A stretch of DNA of 64,000 bases, from assembly GCF_947179165.1 (NCBI RefSeq), contig NC_077242.1, positions 48,431,097 to 48,495,096 on the forward strand, written 5' to 3'. Made by a program: the position numbers and the translations under genes. Shown in pieces: positions 11,614 to 23,186 of this stretch. Position 1 is the stretch's first letter, and each line of letters starts with the position of its first letter. The notes below the pieces were generated by a model. It was not told where the DNA came from. It saw only the letters and a list, made by a program, of their open reading frames with translations, and ran no database searches. Source of the stretch: Solanum dulcamara. Taxonomy: Eukaryota; Streptophyta; Magnoliopsida; Solanales; Solanaceae.

Positions 11614-13592
11614 TATAAGACTCCAGAAGTTGGAAAGTCAAAAAATGATGTACAAAGAGAAGTTCCCAGAAAATTCCAGCTTTTTAGCACCATGTGGTCT
11701 TCACGGACTGTGAAGAGCACCATGGGCCGTGAAGAGCCATCAAGGTATAGCCTGGTGCAAGTTGTAAATTGGTTGAGGACCACAAGAGTCACACGAGCTG
11801 TGGTGGCTTCCGTGGAGGTCAACCCTCCAATCCAAAACAAAGTTCCCTCACCACGACCACCACCATGGGCCATGGTGGCCCTTCCATACGGGTGACATTT
11901 TAGTTAAGTTTAAAGGTATTTTGGTCCTTTCCATATGATCTCATTAATGAATGTGGACGGTTTTAGGGGTTAATTCTATCCTATTAATTACCCTAAGCCC
12001 TCCTAACCCTCTCATTCTCATCCTAGTACTCAAATCCCAAAATCTTCTCTCTAAAGATTTCTCTCAAGAGTCCTCTTCTTCCTCAAGAAATTCAAAGAGG
12101 AAATCAAGGTTAAATATTCAAGTCAAGAGCAAATTTTAGCTTCTAATATCTAAGCTATGTGAGAATTCATCCATTAGTCCTTTCACCCATGGAGTCCCAA
12201 GGTTCTTCTCAAATTCTCTCATGAATTCTTCTTCTAAAAGCCCTAGCTTCATGAATTTGAATTGAGTCTTCTTAATTATGATTTATCTTATGATTGTTGA
12301 TTAAATTATGCATAATTCACATCATATTTCATGATTTTAAGTTAAATTTCAATAACGCATACTATATGCTATTTCAAGGAACTATGATCATATATTTCAA
12401 GTAATTTCAATGAAAGCTTTATGAAAGATTACCACGATTTATGACTAATTCATGAAAGATTATGAATGATGTTTTAGTGAAGTTTTAAGAAAGTAATTAT
12501 GGTGTGAAAGGTAGTTCTCACACAATCAAGTTAAGGAGGTGAAAGGACATTCTCACCAACTCATGGATTCTGATGAATTAACCCGTTAATGATCTATTCT
12601 TATGATTACTTTATAATGAGGATTGATATCTTTTATTGTCTTTCTTGATGATGTTAATGTCTATGTTTTCATAAATTTCATTAGGCTAATGACTAAGCAT
12701 CAAGAGGACTTTATGGTGGAGTTCAGTCCGATAGCCATGGTAGCTACTCAAGGGAATTCTAGTAGCAACCTTTAGTCCCTAACTATGTTTCCCGTGTTAT
12801 GATGCTAATATGTCCTAGATAATGGATCCACATATAGCTCATGATTATGATGTTGTCACAGAGTCTACCTTGGCTATCCTCTTTTTTCTCAATGTGGGAG
12901 TTACATCATATTTTATGTTATAGCTCGCATGGTCTTATATGTCGGTTAAAGGTCTTATCCTACACTAAGGTATATGAAAAGGTATAAAGTTCTCATGATG
13001 ATGTTTTCATGCATTGACCTTATGATTATGATGCTTTTAAGGTTTTGCTCATGTTTTTATGATATTGGTCATGCATCTTATGATTCATATTTATTATATC
13101 CTATATTTATTATTCATGCATACTTCTCATATACTTAGTGCATTCCATGTACTAATACATAATTTATTCCTACATTGTATCATAATGTAGGGTCAGATAA
13201 TCATTGCACACCTCCCACTTGTGGCTAGAGTTGAGCTTTAGTTCCTAATAGTTTGTGAGTCCTCATACTTCGAGGACAAGACTTTCATCTTTCTCATTCT
13301 TATGACTATCATATGTTGTCATAGGTGAGCTAGGAGCTTTTCTTATGCCCTAATATAGTTTAGTAGAGGCATGTTGGATTTCATGGACTCTATGCTGTGT
13401 TTTTATTCAATTTGAGACTTATTCTCTTTTATTGAGATATTTCATGTTGAGACTTATTTCTGTATCGATGTCATAGTTTAAAACTTTTCTTACCTTATGT
13501 ATTCTCATGTATTCTATACTAAGAGGTTTGGTTGGGGTCCTTTGGGATTTCAATCACCATGTCACTCCTAGGGTCTAGCATGGGATGTGATA
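11614..13592 (+). repeat. Element B 3' LTR (full length, ~1.98 kb)
   Basis: The LTR begins TATAAGACTCC after the PPT and ends GGGATGTGATA, a decayed GGGTCGTGACA, just before the GAACC duplication. It carries palindromic CACGG/CCGTG-type motifs (about 11695-11890), a run of the form ATTAATGAATGTGGACGG, and the cross-family box at 12924-12947. It supplies the intact version of the truncated left LTR. Confidence 0.8.
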
Positions 13593-13597
13593 GAACC
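13593..13597. repeat. Target-site duplication GAACC, right copy (element B)
   Basis: It matches 1751-1755 exactly and lies immediately after the B 3' LTR. Element A gag continues from here. Confidence 0.8.
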
Positions 13598-14054
13598 CAT
13601 ATGAATATGGCAGTGACTAGGGTTTGAGAATTCACAAGGATAAATCCCACGAAATTCCATGTTTTAAAGTTGGATGAAGATCCACAAGAGTTTTTTGATG
13701 GGATCTAACAGATTATTGACATTATGGGTGTTACTTCGGTGGAAAGTACGGACTTGGCTTCCTAACAATTGAAAGGTGTTGCTCATATTTGGTTCAAGCA
13801 ATGGAAGAAAGAAAGGACTTTTGATGCAGCTCCATTGGATTAGGATAAGTCTAAAGGAGCTTATCTATACCAATTCTTCCCTCTTGAGATGAGAGAGGCA
13901 AAGGTACATGAGTTCACTAACTTGAGGCAAGGCAACATGAGTGTGAAAGAATATGGTCTAAAATTCACTCAACTCTCTAAGTATGCTCCGGCTATGGTGG
14001 CCGATTCTAGGGCTTGTATGAGTAATTTCATTTCTAGTGTCTCAGAACGGTTGT

Positions 14055-14065
14055 GAAAGAATGTA
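14055..14065. repeat. Left target-site duplication of SINE-like insertion
   Basis: GAAAGAATGTA here is repeated at 14274-14284. Similarity continues for several more bases (AAAACAAC versus GAACAAC), so the duplication may be 11-18 bp, a length typical of LINE-mediated retroposition. Confidence 0.65.
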
Positions 14066-14273
14066 AAACAACAACAATAACATCCCAGTGAAATCCCACT
14101 AAGTAAGGTCTAGGAAGGATAGAGTGTATAGAGACCTTACCATTACCTCTAGGAGGTTGAGAGTTTGTTTCTGAAACACCCTCAGCTCAAGTGCCTCAAA
14201 CTCAAGTAAAAGAAGAAGAAGAAACAATGAAAAAGGCTTAACAATTAATAAGAAAGGCAAATTAATAAGAAAG
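14066..14273 (-). mobile_element. SINE-like insertion (Solanaceae TS/SolS type, probable)
   Basis: About 208 bases interrupt gag between direct repeats. The plus strand starts with an (ACA)n run and contains CCCACTAAGTAAGGTCTAGG followed by the AGAGTGTATAGAGACCTTAC and TTGTTTCTGAAACACCCTC motifs. I recognise these as the body of the abundant Solanaceae SINE family, whose 3' end is a TTG repeat; that implies minus orientation. The right side (GAAGAAGAAG, AATAAGAAAG) has no tRNA-like head, so the copy is truncated or recombined. Confidence 0.6.
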
Positions 14274-14284
14274 GAAAGAATGTA
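14274..14284. repeat. Right target-site duplication of SINE-like insertion
   Basis: GAAAGAATGTA matches 14055-14065. The interrupted gag reading resumes with the segment equivalent to KEMDISRLM in the other copies. Confidence 0.65.
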
Positions 14285-14837
14285 GAACAACTATTGATCA
14301 AAGAGATGGATATCTCTAGGTTGATGAATTATGCTCAATAGATTGAGGAAGAGAAGCTTAATGAAAGTACTAGGGAGTCTAATACTACTCAGACCAATAG
14401 TGGTAACTACTCTCATTCGAGATCTGGTGGTGGTGGTGATTCTTACTTTAGATAGAGGTTTTCCAACCTGACTCTATTTAGTGCTCTGGTTCAGAAGTTT
14501 AACAAAGATAGGGTGCCCAAACCTAATTCACACGGTAATTCTTGTAGTAGACGTCCTTTCTCCACTTGTCAAAAGTCTAGAAAAAGTCATCAAAGGGAGT
14601 GCATGGCTGGTACAGATGGTTTCTTTGGATGTGGTAAGATTGGACAAAAGATGAGGGATTGCCCTTATCTTTCTATCAAGGGTAGAGAGATTTAATAGCA
14701 GGCCCAGTCTACTTTTTTAGGTCGCCCAACTCAGCAAGGTACTTTATCTGGTTTTTGTTGCCATCAGCGTCTGAACAAGTTTTATTCTCTTCAAACTCAA
14801 TAAGATCAGAAGGATTCCCCTGATGTGGTCACTAATA

Positions 14838-16275
14838 TCTCCATCCGTCCTTACCGAATAGATCTAGTTGAGCTTAAGGAGTTGAAAGATCAGTTAGAGG
14901 ACCTTCTAGATAAAGGTTTCATCAGGACCAATTTTTTTTCTATAGAGAAATATGGTTCTCTCAAAATGTTAATTGATTACTGACAGTTCAACAAGGTCAT
15001 AATCAAGAATAAGTATCCTATCTCAAGGAATGTTGACTTGTTTGATCATCTTCAAGATGCTAGTTCCTTCTCAAAGATAGACCTTAGATTAGGCTATCAC
15101 TAGCCCAGAGTTAGAGAATGTGACATTTTGATGATACGATTTAGGACTCAATATGATCACTATGAATTTTAGGTTATATCTTTTGGAAGAACAAATGCTC
15201 CTGCATCCTTTATGGATTTGATGAACAAAGTTTTCAAAGAATATTTGGTTATGTTCATCATTGACTTCATAGATGACATCTTAATCTATTCTTAGAGTAA
15301 GGATGAGCATGCAGACCATTTGAGGATTTTCTTATAGATTTTGAAAGACCGTCAATTGGTTGGTCAGTTTAGAAAGTATGAATTTTGGTTGATGTCGGTA
15401 GCATTCCTTAGCCATATTATTTATGTAGAGGGTATATAGGTTGACCCATAAAAGATCGAAGTGATCAAGAACTGGCCTAGACTTCTTTCTGCCTCAGATA
15501 TCAGGAGTTTCTTGGGTTTATCCGGTTACTACATATAATTTTTGGAAGGATTTTCCTCCGTTTCTTCTAGTTTGACTAAGAATGACTAAGAAGAAAGTCA
15601 AGTTCAGTGGTTTGATGCTTGTGAGAAGAATTTTCAAGTTGAAGACCCGACTTACTACAACCCCAATTATTACTCTACTAGATGGATCAGATGATTTTGT
15701 AATTTATTGTGATGCTACTAGAACTAGTCTTGATTGTGTTTCGATGTAACATGGAAAGGATATTGCTTATGCTTCAAGGCAACTTAAAGTTCCTGAGAAG
15801 AACTACATGACTCATGATCTTGAGTTGGTGGTGGTAGTTTTTTCCTTGAATATTTAGAGGCATAATTTCTATGGTGTTGATGTGGATGTGTTCACGAAGA
15901 GTTTGTAGTATGTGTTAATCAGAAGGATTTGAATCTTTGCCATAGAAGGTGGCTTAAATTATTAAAAGATTATGATATGAATGTGTTGTACCATCTGAGT
16001 AAAGCTAATGTTGTGGATGATTCACTTAGTATATTATCCAAGGGTAGTATTTCTCATGTTGAGTATGAGAAAAATGAGTTGGTCCATGATGTTCATAGAC
16101 TTTCCCATTTGGGAGTTGATTTGGTGGACTCAGAAAATGGTGGAGTATACTATTCAAAATAGTTCAGAATCTTCTCTTCTGAGTGAGGTTAAGGTAAAAC
16201 AAAATGAGGATCCAATCTTGGTTGAACTCAAGGAAGCATTTGTTAAAAACATTATTGAGGCTTTCTCTTAAAGGA
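14838..16275 (+). pseudogene. pol: Element A reverse transcriptase and RNase H pseudogene
   Basis: Visible segments are [19 protein letters not shown] (14870-14930), [13 protein letters not shown] (15062-15100), [14 protein letters not shown] (15195-15236), the catalytic FIDDILIYS box (about 15268-15294), FLGLSGYY (15512-15535) and RNase H motifs [26 protein letters not shown] and a decayed fourth motif. At least eight in-frame stops, mostly TAG/TAA at Trp, Gln or Arg-type positions, break it. The protease domain upstream is deleted. Confidence 0.75.
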
Positions 16276-16417
16276 GAGTGTGCTCTAATATCAGGGTCGG
16301 TTGCGTTGTCCAGATGTTGATGAGTTAAGTCTTTATATTCTAGTAGAAGCCCACAATTCTCGATATCCTATTCACTTGGGAGCTTCTAAGATGTACCATG
16401 ATCTAAGAGAAGTCTAT
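16276..16417 (+). pseudogene. pol: Element A integrase, N-terminal fragment
   Basis: The sequence encodes QGRLRCPDVDEL and then EAHNSRYPIHLGASKMYHDLREVY split by a frameshift. This is the start of the zinc-binding domain (H and H visible). Similarity stops at 16417, before the CxxC pair and the catalytic core, where LTR sequence begins. Confidence 0.65.
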
Positions 16418-17979
16418 GTCCACTCTTTTAATTCCTAAACTACGTTGTTTCTAGCCTATTTTGAGGACCTACAATTGACATTAAGACTCAAACCCAAAGT
16501 CTTCTTCTCTCAAAACTCTAAAGTCTTGTTCTCCACATTTTCTCTCAAGGTGATTCAAGGATTCTTCAATCTTCATGTCTCCTTTTCATATTTCAAGCTA
16601 GGGTTTCATCAAGTTATACGATAAATTCATCAATGGGTTCCTCTTCACCTATTAAGTCTCAAAGAAACCTCAAATTTTCTTTTATGATTCTTACCCAAAT
16701 TATAGGATTTCATGATTTTGTTATGGATTCAATTATTATCAAATGTTTTTATTATTATTGATCTTATTATGCATGATTTAATCAAAATTATATTTTTTCA
16801 ACAATATTTACATGAACCCATACTATGCAAGTATTTTATGATCATGATTTAAGCTATGTTACTATGCATGCATTATGTTATGAAACATTTTATGAATTAA
16901 GGATGCTTTTATATAAAGTATCATTATATTTATATGAATATCATGACTTAGATTATTTAGATAGGTGTCTCAAAGAGTATGTTATAAAATCATGACTTAA
17001 AAGAGCTCTTCTTATGACTATGAGATTTTATGAATAATTTGACATTACTAGATTCTTATCGTTTTAAAGATTATGAATATGAGTATGATTATGTATATTT
17101 TCCATTGGGATTTTACTTAACACTGAGTGGACCTTCGGATGAAGGCTCACCCATTAGTAGAGACTTGAGACCTTTAGTAGCAATACCCTTGTCCCAAAAC
17201 TACGTGTCACCGTAGGAGGGAAAAGTGTCACTCATTAGTTGAGATTTGATTTCTTAGTCAGTCACCCTCTAGTTGAGGATTGACTCTAGCTAGTGGATCT
17301 ACCTAGGATTATGATAATGGTCCTTACATGTTGTAGATCACATGGTTTATGTCAATTAATGGTATCTCCCACATGTGATAGGGCTATGTTTATGATTTAA
17401 ATAGAATGCTTGACTTTGTACTAAAGTTTCATGAAATTCTATGATCAGCTTTATGCCTTGTTTACTTGGTCATTGCATTAGCATGTTCTCAGACTCATCA
17501 TGTCATTATGTTATTTTTATGCATGTTCTCTATACTCAGTATATTACATAGTACTGACCGAATACTTTTGCCTATATTGTCTCATTATATAGGTTCTGAC
17601 TCACATCCTTTGGGCCGAGGTTAGTATTAGATCCGGTCAGCTTACACTGTTGTTGGTGAGTCGTCATGTTCCAAGGATGTCCTATTTAGACTTTATTCAG
17701 ACTTTACTTTCAGTTTTATATTGCTGATTTAGCTAGAGACTTATTTTAGCATCTCACCTATGTAGTAGAGGCTTTTCTGACAAATGTTAGATTTCTGCAT
17801 TTGAATCTTGTACTAAATTCTTTATTTTCTATGTTGAGAATATTTCATACTTATTCCATACTTAAATTATTTCAGTTATGTATGTTATATTAGTGTCACG
17901 CTATGCCATGTGGTTAGCTTGAGGCCTCTCAGGGCTCTAGACACCATGTCACATCTTGGGGATAGTCTCAGATCATAAT
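16418..17979 (+). repeat. Element A 3' LTR, 5'-truncated
   Basis: From about 16630 it is collinear with 1-1360. It contains the ATTATGTTATGAAACATTTT block, a GAGTGGACCTTCGGATGA segment, and ends GTCTCAGATCATAATA, decayed from the GGGTCATGACA end seen in the 5' LTR. No PPT precedes it; the U3 start was lost with most of integrase. Bases 17980-18115 downstream show nothing recognisable. Confidence 0.7.
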
Positions 17980-18115
17980 AATAGAAGATCTCCTTCATTA
18001 GTAGGCTAGACAATAGAGATTTAAGCAGCTCGGGCACTGGAAAAACAACGCGACCCATAGGCATGACTAGTGTCCCTCCCTCCCTTATTGGTCCTTGGCC
18101 TCCATTCCTTACTGT

Positions 18116-19074
18116 TGTGACACCCCTTATATTTATGATTGTCCTTCGTCTCATGTTATAGGTTTATGAGCCTAAATTTGAGAGTTTTATTATAAAAATG
18201 GGTGTTCGAGGGAATATAATTAAAGTTTAATAAATTTTTATTTTTCATTTCTTTATTTTGTAAATGCAAGGTGTATATATAAATGAGTAAAAGTATGTGC
18301 CCTCCTCTAGCATATTTCCTTTATCAACACTAAACCTTAACTAGCATGTTAATCATTAAGCATTGAGCAACAATCACCAAACAATAGAGATCATAACACA
18401 CTTGTCAAATACAAACAAGTCAACAGAATCATAAAAATCATATCCATCTTGGTCTTGTGGTTGTATAAACCTTTCATCTTACTAGTCCTTTATATCACTC
18501 ACTGAATAAATCACAAGTCTATCTCTCATATGTACACAAATTCTAAAGGGTCTTACTCTCACCCATTGAGTCATGACCTACACTAGACCCTAGGAGTCCA
18601 TGTACCATACTAATGTGGTACCCAATTGAACCACTCACATATTAGCTCGAGCATAAGATCACATCCGATTCGAGTCACTTATCATCAAAGTAATAATTCT
18701 ATGCTTATTGTGTCTACATATCTCAATATTCTAACATCTCTAGTTATCTCCTAGGACAATACACTAAGTATAGAATAATCAAACATTCACAATTCGTAAC
18801 CTCATTCAATTAGACAAGTCAAAAATCCTCATGCTTATTCATACGAGTAATCATTAATTCAACAATAACAAAAAAACTATGTATGAAGACCAATCAACAT
18901 GTTATACAACTCATACTAAATATTAAAAACTAATCAAAGTCTAATTCTAAGTAAATAGTAAACTACCTCAATCGAAGAACCAGAAATAATCAACCTAAAT
19001 TGCTGAAGCATTCCATTTTTTTTAACAACCTAAGAATGCTCAAAGACTAATACAGATAAAATATTATAGCACTT
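18116..19074. repeat. Unassigned LTR-like sequence
   Basis: It starts TGTGACACCCCTTATATTTA, the form of a plus-strand LTR start in this superfamily. A TATATATAAATG box follows at about 18275. The remainder (for example the direct pair TGGTAC near 18600-18625) matches nothing else in the window. It abuts the truncated C LTR at about 19075. It could be a truncated LTR of another family or single-copy DNA; no coding frame is convincing. Confidence 0.35.
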
Positions 19075-19555
19075 TAATCCCTTAGGAAAAGCAATTATTA
19101 CCCTTTATAAAACCTGACTTTTGGACCTAGGAAATGGGACTCTACAAGTCATCAAAACTCCTACGACTCGTCAACTTTAAGTCATCCTACAGGCCTTAGA
19201 TTATGGGTCTCTAATTCCCTTCTACGAGTCATGGTTACAAGTCGTCAACACTCATATGGGTCGTAGACCTTTGTCGTCCTATAGGTATGAAAACCTGCAT
19301 ATTCTAAGCCTCTGAAGTTTTATTTAAAGCCAATGTTACGACTCGTCAACTGGCCTACAACTCATCCTGTTGTGTTGTAGGGCTTCTTTTGAGAATTTTC
19401 TTGAACAGGCTCTAAGGACTCAATCTACAACTTGTCCCTACGATTCATGGGAATAACTACGATTCGTAGATGGAGTCGAGTCATAAACTTGAGGTTGGTT
19501 CCATTTTCTTGTGATTCTTTCTTCGTTCTAACTTTCTGACTTTCGAGGTCTTACA
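19075..19555 (-). repeat. Element C 3' LTR, U3 part only
   Basis: The minus strand begins TGTAAGACCTCGAAAGTC at 19555 after the PPT. It matches the start of the 5' LTR (26649 downward) as far as about 19075, including repeated CTACGA-s-TCGTAG-like motifs (about 19155-19475). Beyond that the two LTRs are unrelated, so the rest was deleted or replaced. Confidence 0.7.
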
Positions 19556-19566
19556 ATATCTCACCC
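19556..19566 (-). other. Polypurine tract of element C
   Basis: On the minus strand GGGTGAGATAT directly precedes the TGTAAGACC LTR start. It corresponds to the AGGGAGATAT tract of element B. Confidence 0.7.
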
Positions 19567-19802
19567 TTGGGAATATTCTTTCTTGAATGAGATTCAACTA
19601 GCATGGAAAAGACATAGAAAAAGGACTAGAAACCCAACACGAATGCAATGACATCTTAAAATGCATAGAACATGAGATTTTCAAACTTAACATAAAGCAT
19701 GACTTAAAAATCAATCTTCATGAGCATGCATGCATATAAATGACATAGTAAGAACTAGATATGTAGGAGTTCAATCGGTTTGAGTAAGAACAACTTACTA
19801 CC

Positions 19803-21076
19803 TTATGCTTGAGTAGATGGAAAGAGGTATGAGTATTATTTCATCATATCCACCTCCGCTTCCCATGTAGCACTCTTCACTTGTTGATTTCTCCACAATG
19901 CTTTGATGAACACAACTCTTTGTTCCTTAACATATTACTTGCCGGTCTAAAATTTCCAATGGAACCTCCTCATAAGTCAAATTCTCCTCAACACTCACAT
20001 CTTCCAATGGCACAATAGAACTTGAATCACCCACAAACTTCCTCAACATTGACACATGAAACACCGGATGAACCATAGCTAACTCAAATGGAAAATTTAG
20101 CTCATATGCCACCTTCCCAATACATCTAAATATCTTGTAAGGTCAAACATACCTAGGACTCAATTTCCCCTTCTTACCAAAACTCATAACACCCTTTATG
20201 GGTGAAACCTTCAAACAGACCCAATCATCCACATCAAGCTCAAGCTCTTTTTTGAACATCTGAATGGGACTTTTGATGACTTTGAGCTATCTTCAACCTC
20301 TCTCTTATGAGTCTCACCTTTTCCATAACACCTATCACCAAATTGGGACCAAACAATGTCATCTTACCTACTTCAAACCATCCCACTGGGGACCTATACC
20401 TTCTCCAATACAAGGCTATGAAAGGAGCCATTTGGATGCTAAAGTGATAACTATTATTGTAGGCAAACCGAATCAATGGTAGATGCTCATCCAAAATTTC
20501 TTTGAAATCACTAACACATGCCCTTAACATATCATCTAGAGTTTGAATCATTCTTTCATCTTGATCATTGATTTGAGGATGAAAAGCAGTACTTAACTTG
20601 ACTCCCTTACCAAGACTCTTTTGAAATGACTTTCAAAAATGTGAAGTGAATTGAGTACCTCAATCCGATATTACAGACAAGGAAACACCATGCAGTCTTA
20701 CCAACTCACGAATATACAACTTAGCATAATCTTCGGCACTATAAGAAGTCTTAATCAGAAGAAAATGAGCTGACTTAATCATTTAATCCACAATAATCCA
20801 AATAGAATCATGTTGATTCTTAGTAGAAGGCAAACCTGTTATGAAGTCCATATTCATATATTCTCACTTCCAAGTAGGAATCTCGATGTCTTAATCTAGA
20901 CCTCTAGGTTTTTTATGCTTAATCTTCACTTGTTGATAATTTGGACACGTTGCCACATATTCTGCCATATCCTTTTTTATGCCATTCCACCAATACACCT
21001 CTCTCAAATCACGATACATCTTGGTGAATCCCAGATGAATTGAATAATAAGAACTATGGGCTTCATCCAATATCAA
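19803..21076 (-). pseudogene. pol: Element C integrase pseudogene
   Basis: Minus-strand pieces give the zinc-binding domain (EAHSSYYSIHLGFTKMY, then YVATCPNYQQ with the second Cys changed to Tyr, near 20940). The core is decayed, and IQTLDDMLRACVSDFK lies near 20530. A C-terminal domain contains VFHVSMLRKFVGDSSS (about 20060) and a TWEAEVDMMK-type end, stopping near 19803. Several stops and frameshifts are present. The tail resembles that of elements B and D and the array. Confidence 0.75.
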
Positions 21077-22780
21077 CTTTTTAGGCCATCAACATTTGTT
21101 ACACACCCGACCTTGATAATGAAGTAAACCATCTCTCTCTTGGGAGAAAGCCTCAATGGTTTTTTCGGTAACGACTTCTTGAGTTCAACCAACACCAGAT
21201 CATTATCTTGCTTATCCTTAACATCCTCTACAATAGACGATTCCAAACCATTTTGAACAAGGATACCTCCATCATTAGAATCAACCAATCGCACACCTAA
21301 ACATGACAACCTATGAACATCCTTGATCAATTCTTTCCCGCCTTCCTCAACATGTGCCGCACTACTCATGGACAATTTACTTAGGGCATCGGCAACTACA
21401 TTGACCTTGCCTGTATGGTATAACATACTCATATCATAGTCCTTCAACAATTCAAGACATATCATTTGTCGAAGGTTCAATTCCTTTTTCTTAAACACAT
21501 ATTGTAAACTCTTGTGATCGGTGAACACATCCACATGGACACCATAAAAATAGTGTCTCCAAATGTTCAAAGCAAACACAACGCCACTAGCTACAACTTA
21601 TGAGTCGAATAATGTTTTTCGTGCACATTAAGTTTCCTAGAAGCATAAGCTATCACCTTACCATGTTGCATGAAAACACAACCAAGACAGATCTTTGAGG
21701 CATCACATTATAAAACAAAACCATCAGACCCTTCCGATAAGGTCAAAATAGGAGCAGTAGTAAGGGGATCTTTCAACTCTTGGAAACTCTTCTCTCAAGC
21801 TTCCGTCCATTGAAACTTTACTTTCTTTTTAGTCAACTTAATCTAAGGTGACGAAATCGATGAAAACCCTTCCACAAACCTTCTATAGTATACGGTTAGG
21901 CCCAAGTAACTTCTAATCTCTAAAAGAGACAATGGTGTAGGCCAATTTTTCACCGCCTCTATTTTCTTTGGATTTACCTTAATTCTATCACCAGACATCA
22001 CATGACCGAGAAATACAATCTCCCTTATCCAAAACTCGCACTTATTGGACTTGGCAAATAATTGTTTGTCCCTTAAAGTTTGCAACACAATCCTCAAATG
22101 GTTTGCATGCTCCTCCTTATTCCGAGAGTAAACCAAAATATCATCAATAAACACAATTATAAACATGTCCAAATATTGTTTGAACACCCTATTCATCTAT
22201 AAAGGCCGCGAGGGCATTGGTCAATCCAAACGACATAACTAAGAACTCATAATGATTATACCTTGTTCGAAATGCCATCTTGGGAACATCACACTCTCTC
22301 ACTCTTAGTTGGTGATAACTGGAACGAAGATCAATCTTAGAGAAATAACTTTTCCCTTGCAATTGGTCAAACAAATAATTTATCCTCAGAATTGGGTACT
22401 TATTCTTGATATTAAGTTTATTTAATTGTCGTTAATCAATACACATATGAAGTGAACCATCCTTCTTCCTTATAAATAAAACAAGAGCACCCCATAGGAT
22501 ATACTTGGTCTAATGAAACCTTTATCCAACAAATCTTTCAATTGACCCTTTAACTCTTTTAGTTCCATTGAAGCCATTCGATAAGGGGAATAGAGATAGG
22601 TTGGGTATCAGGAAAAATATCTATGCCAAAGTCAATTTCTCTTTTGGGAAAAACACTGGGTAGATCATCGGGAAACACATCTGAAAACTTATTAACAATA
22701 GGGACTGACTCTAGAGTAGTGGCATTAGAATTAATATCCTTAACACATACAAAATGATAAATGCAACCCTTGGAAATCAT
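21077..22780 (-). pseudogene. pol: Element C reverse transcriptase and RNase H pseudogene
   Basis: Readable minus-strand blocks are [17 protein letters not shown] (about 22700), [19 protein letters not shown] (about 22340) and the catalytic FIDDILVYS (about 22140). [16 protein letters not shown] and [17 protein letters not shown] follow, then RNase H with TDHKSLQYV (about 21520) and VVADALSKL (about 21390). These are among the least-damaged RT blocks in the window, but a stop after the NALAAF segment and further stops elsewhere prevent one protein. A 168-codon frame remains open at 21073-21579. Confidence 0.8.
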
Positions 22781-23186
22781 TTTTTGAGATTTAAGTCATG
22801 AGATTAATTGACCCTTAAATATGGAATTACTGCCCTTCCATTTTAGGACCGACTCATTAGGGAATTAAAACTTAACCACTCGAGTTCCACAATCAATGGA
22901 AGCATAACATGCATATAACCAATCCATACAAAGGATAACATTAAAATAGGTCATATCAAGCTCAACTATATCACATAAGGTAACTTTATAAAAAACCCAA
23001 ACTGGACAATTTCTATTGACCCTCTTAGCCACAATCGACTCACCTACGAGAGTATAAATGGGAAAAAGCTCCACTAATATTTTGGGGCTAACATCAAATC
23101 TCATGGCCACATAAGTAGTAATAAAAGAAAATTTTCACCCGGATCAAGTAAAGCATAAACATCATAGTAAAATACTCGTAACATAC
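22781..23186 (-). pseudogene. pol: Element C protease pseudogene
   Basis: The minus strand gives a retropepsin-like region: YALLDPGEN (the D-P-G catalytic triplet is visible, about 23150), then MRFDVSPKILVELF, then DMTYFNVILCMDWL where the usual GMDWL is CMDWL. A frameshift separates the active-site segment from the rest. Known role: cleaves the Gag-Pol polyprotein. Confidence 0.7.

Larger units (their letters stand above)
1756..13592 (+). mobile_element. Element B: Ty3/gypsy element nested in element A gag, itself invaded by element D
   Basis: B has a 5' LTR (1756-3410, missing its last ~320 bases), an internal region surviving only from mid-RT onward (9029-11613), a PPT and a full 3' LTR (11614-13592). 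The ends carry a perfect 5-bp duplication. Its middle is replaced by minus-strand element D. A single deletion spanning D's 5' half and B's LTR end, gag, PR and early RT would explain the present structure. The two LTRs differ visibly at many positions, so the insertion is old. Confidence 0.8.
13598..14830 (+). pseudogene. gag: Element A gag, C-terminal part, with SINE insertion
   Basis: Gag similarity resumes after element B. It shows EFTRINPTKF (about 13640), GVAHIWFKQWKKER, RQGNMSVKEYGLKFTQLSKYAP (13926-13990) and, after the SINE, a zinc-knuckle region GCGKIGQKMRDC (14630-14665). In the knuckle the first Cys is Phe and the His is Gln, so zinc binding should be lost. Stops such as TAA at Gln-type positions occur. 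The protease domain is missing: sequence jumps near 14835 from the gag linker straight to RT. Confidence 0.75.
1..17979 (+). mobile_element. Element A: degenerate Ty3/gypsy LTR retrotransposon, host of nested insertions
   Basis: The sequence shows homologous LTRs at 1-1360 and 16418-17979 in the same orientation. A primer-binding site follows the left LTR. The gag begins at 1605, breaks off at 1755 and resumes at 13593 after removal of element B, and RT, RNase H and the start of IN follow. Most of IN, the polypurine tract and the start of the 3' LTR are missing: coding similarity stops near 16417 and LTR sequence begins immediately. The true 5' end and its target-site duplication lie outside the window. 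I infer that A is the oldest layer of this region because B and a SINE are inserted in it. Confidence 0.8.
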
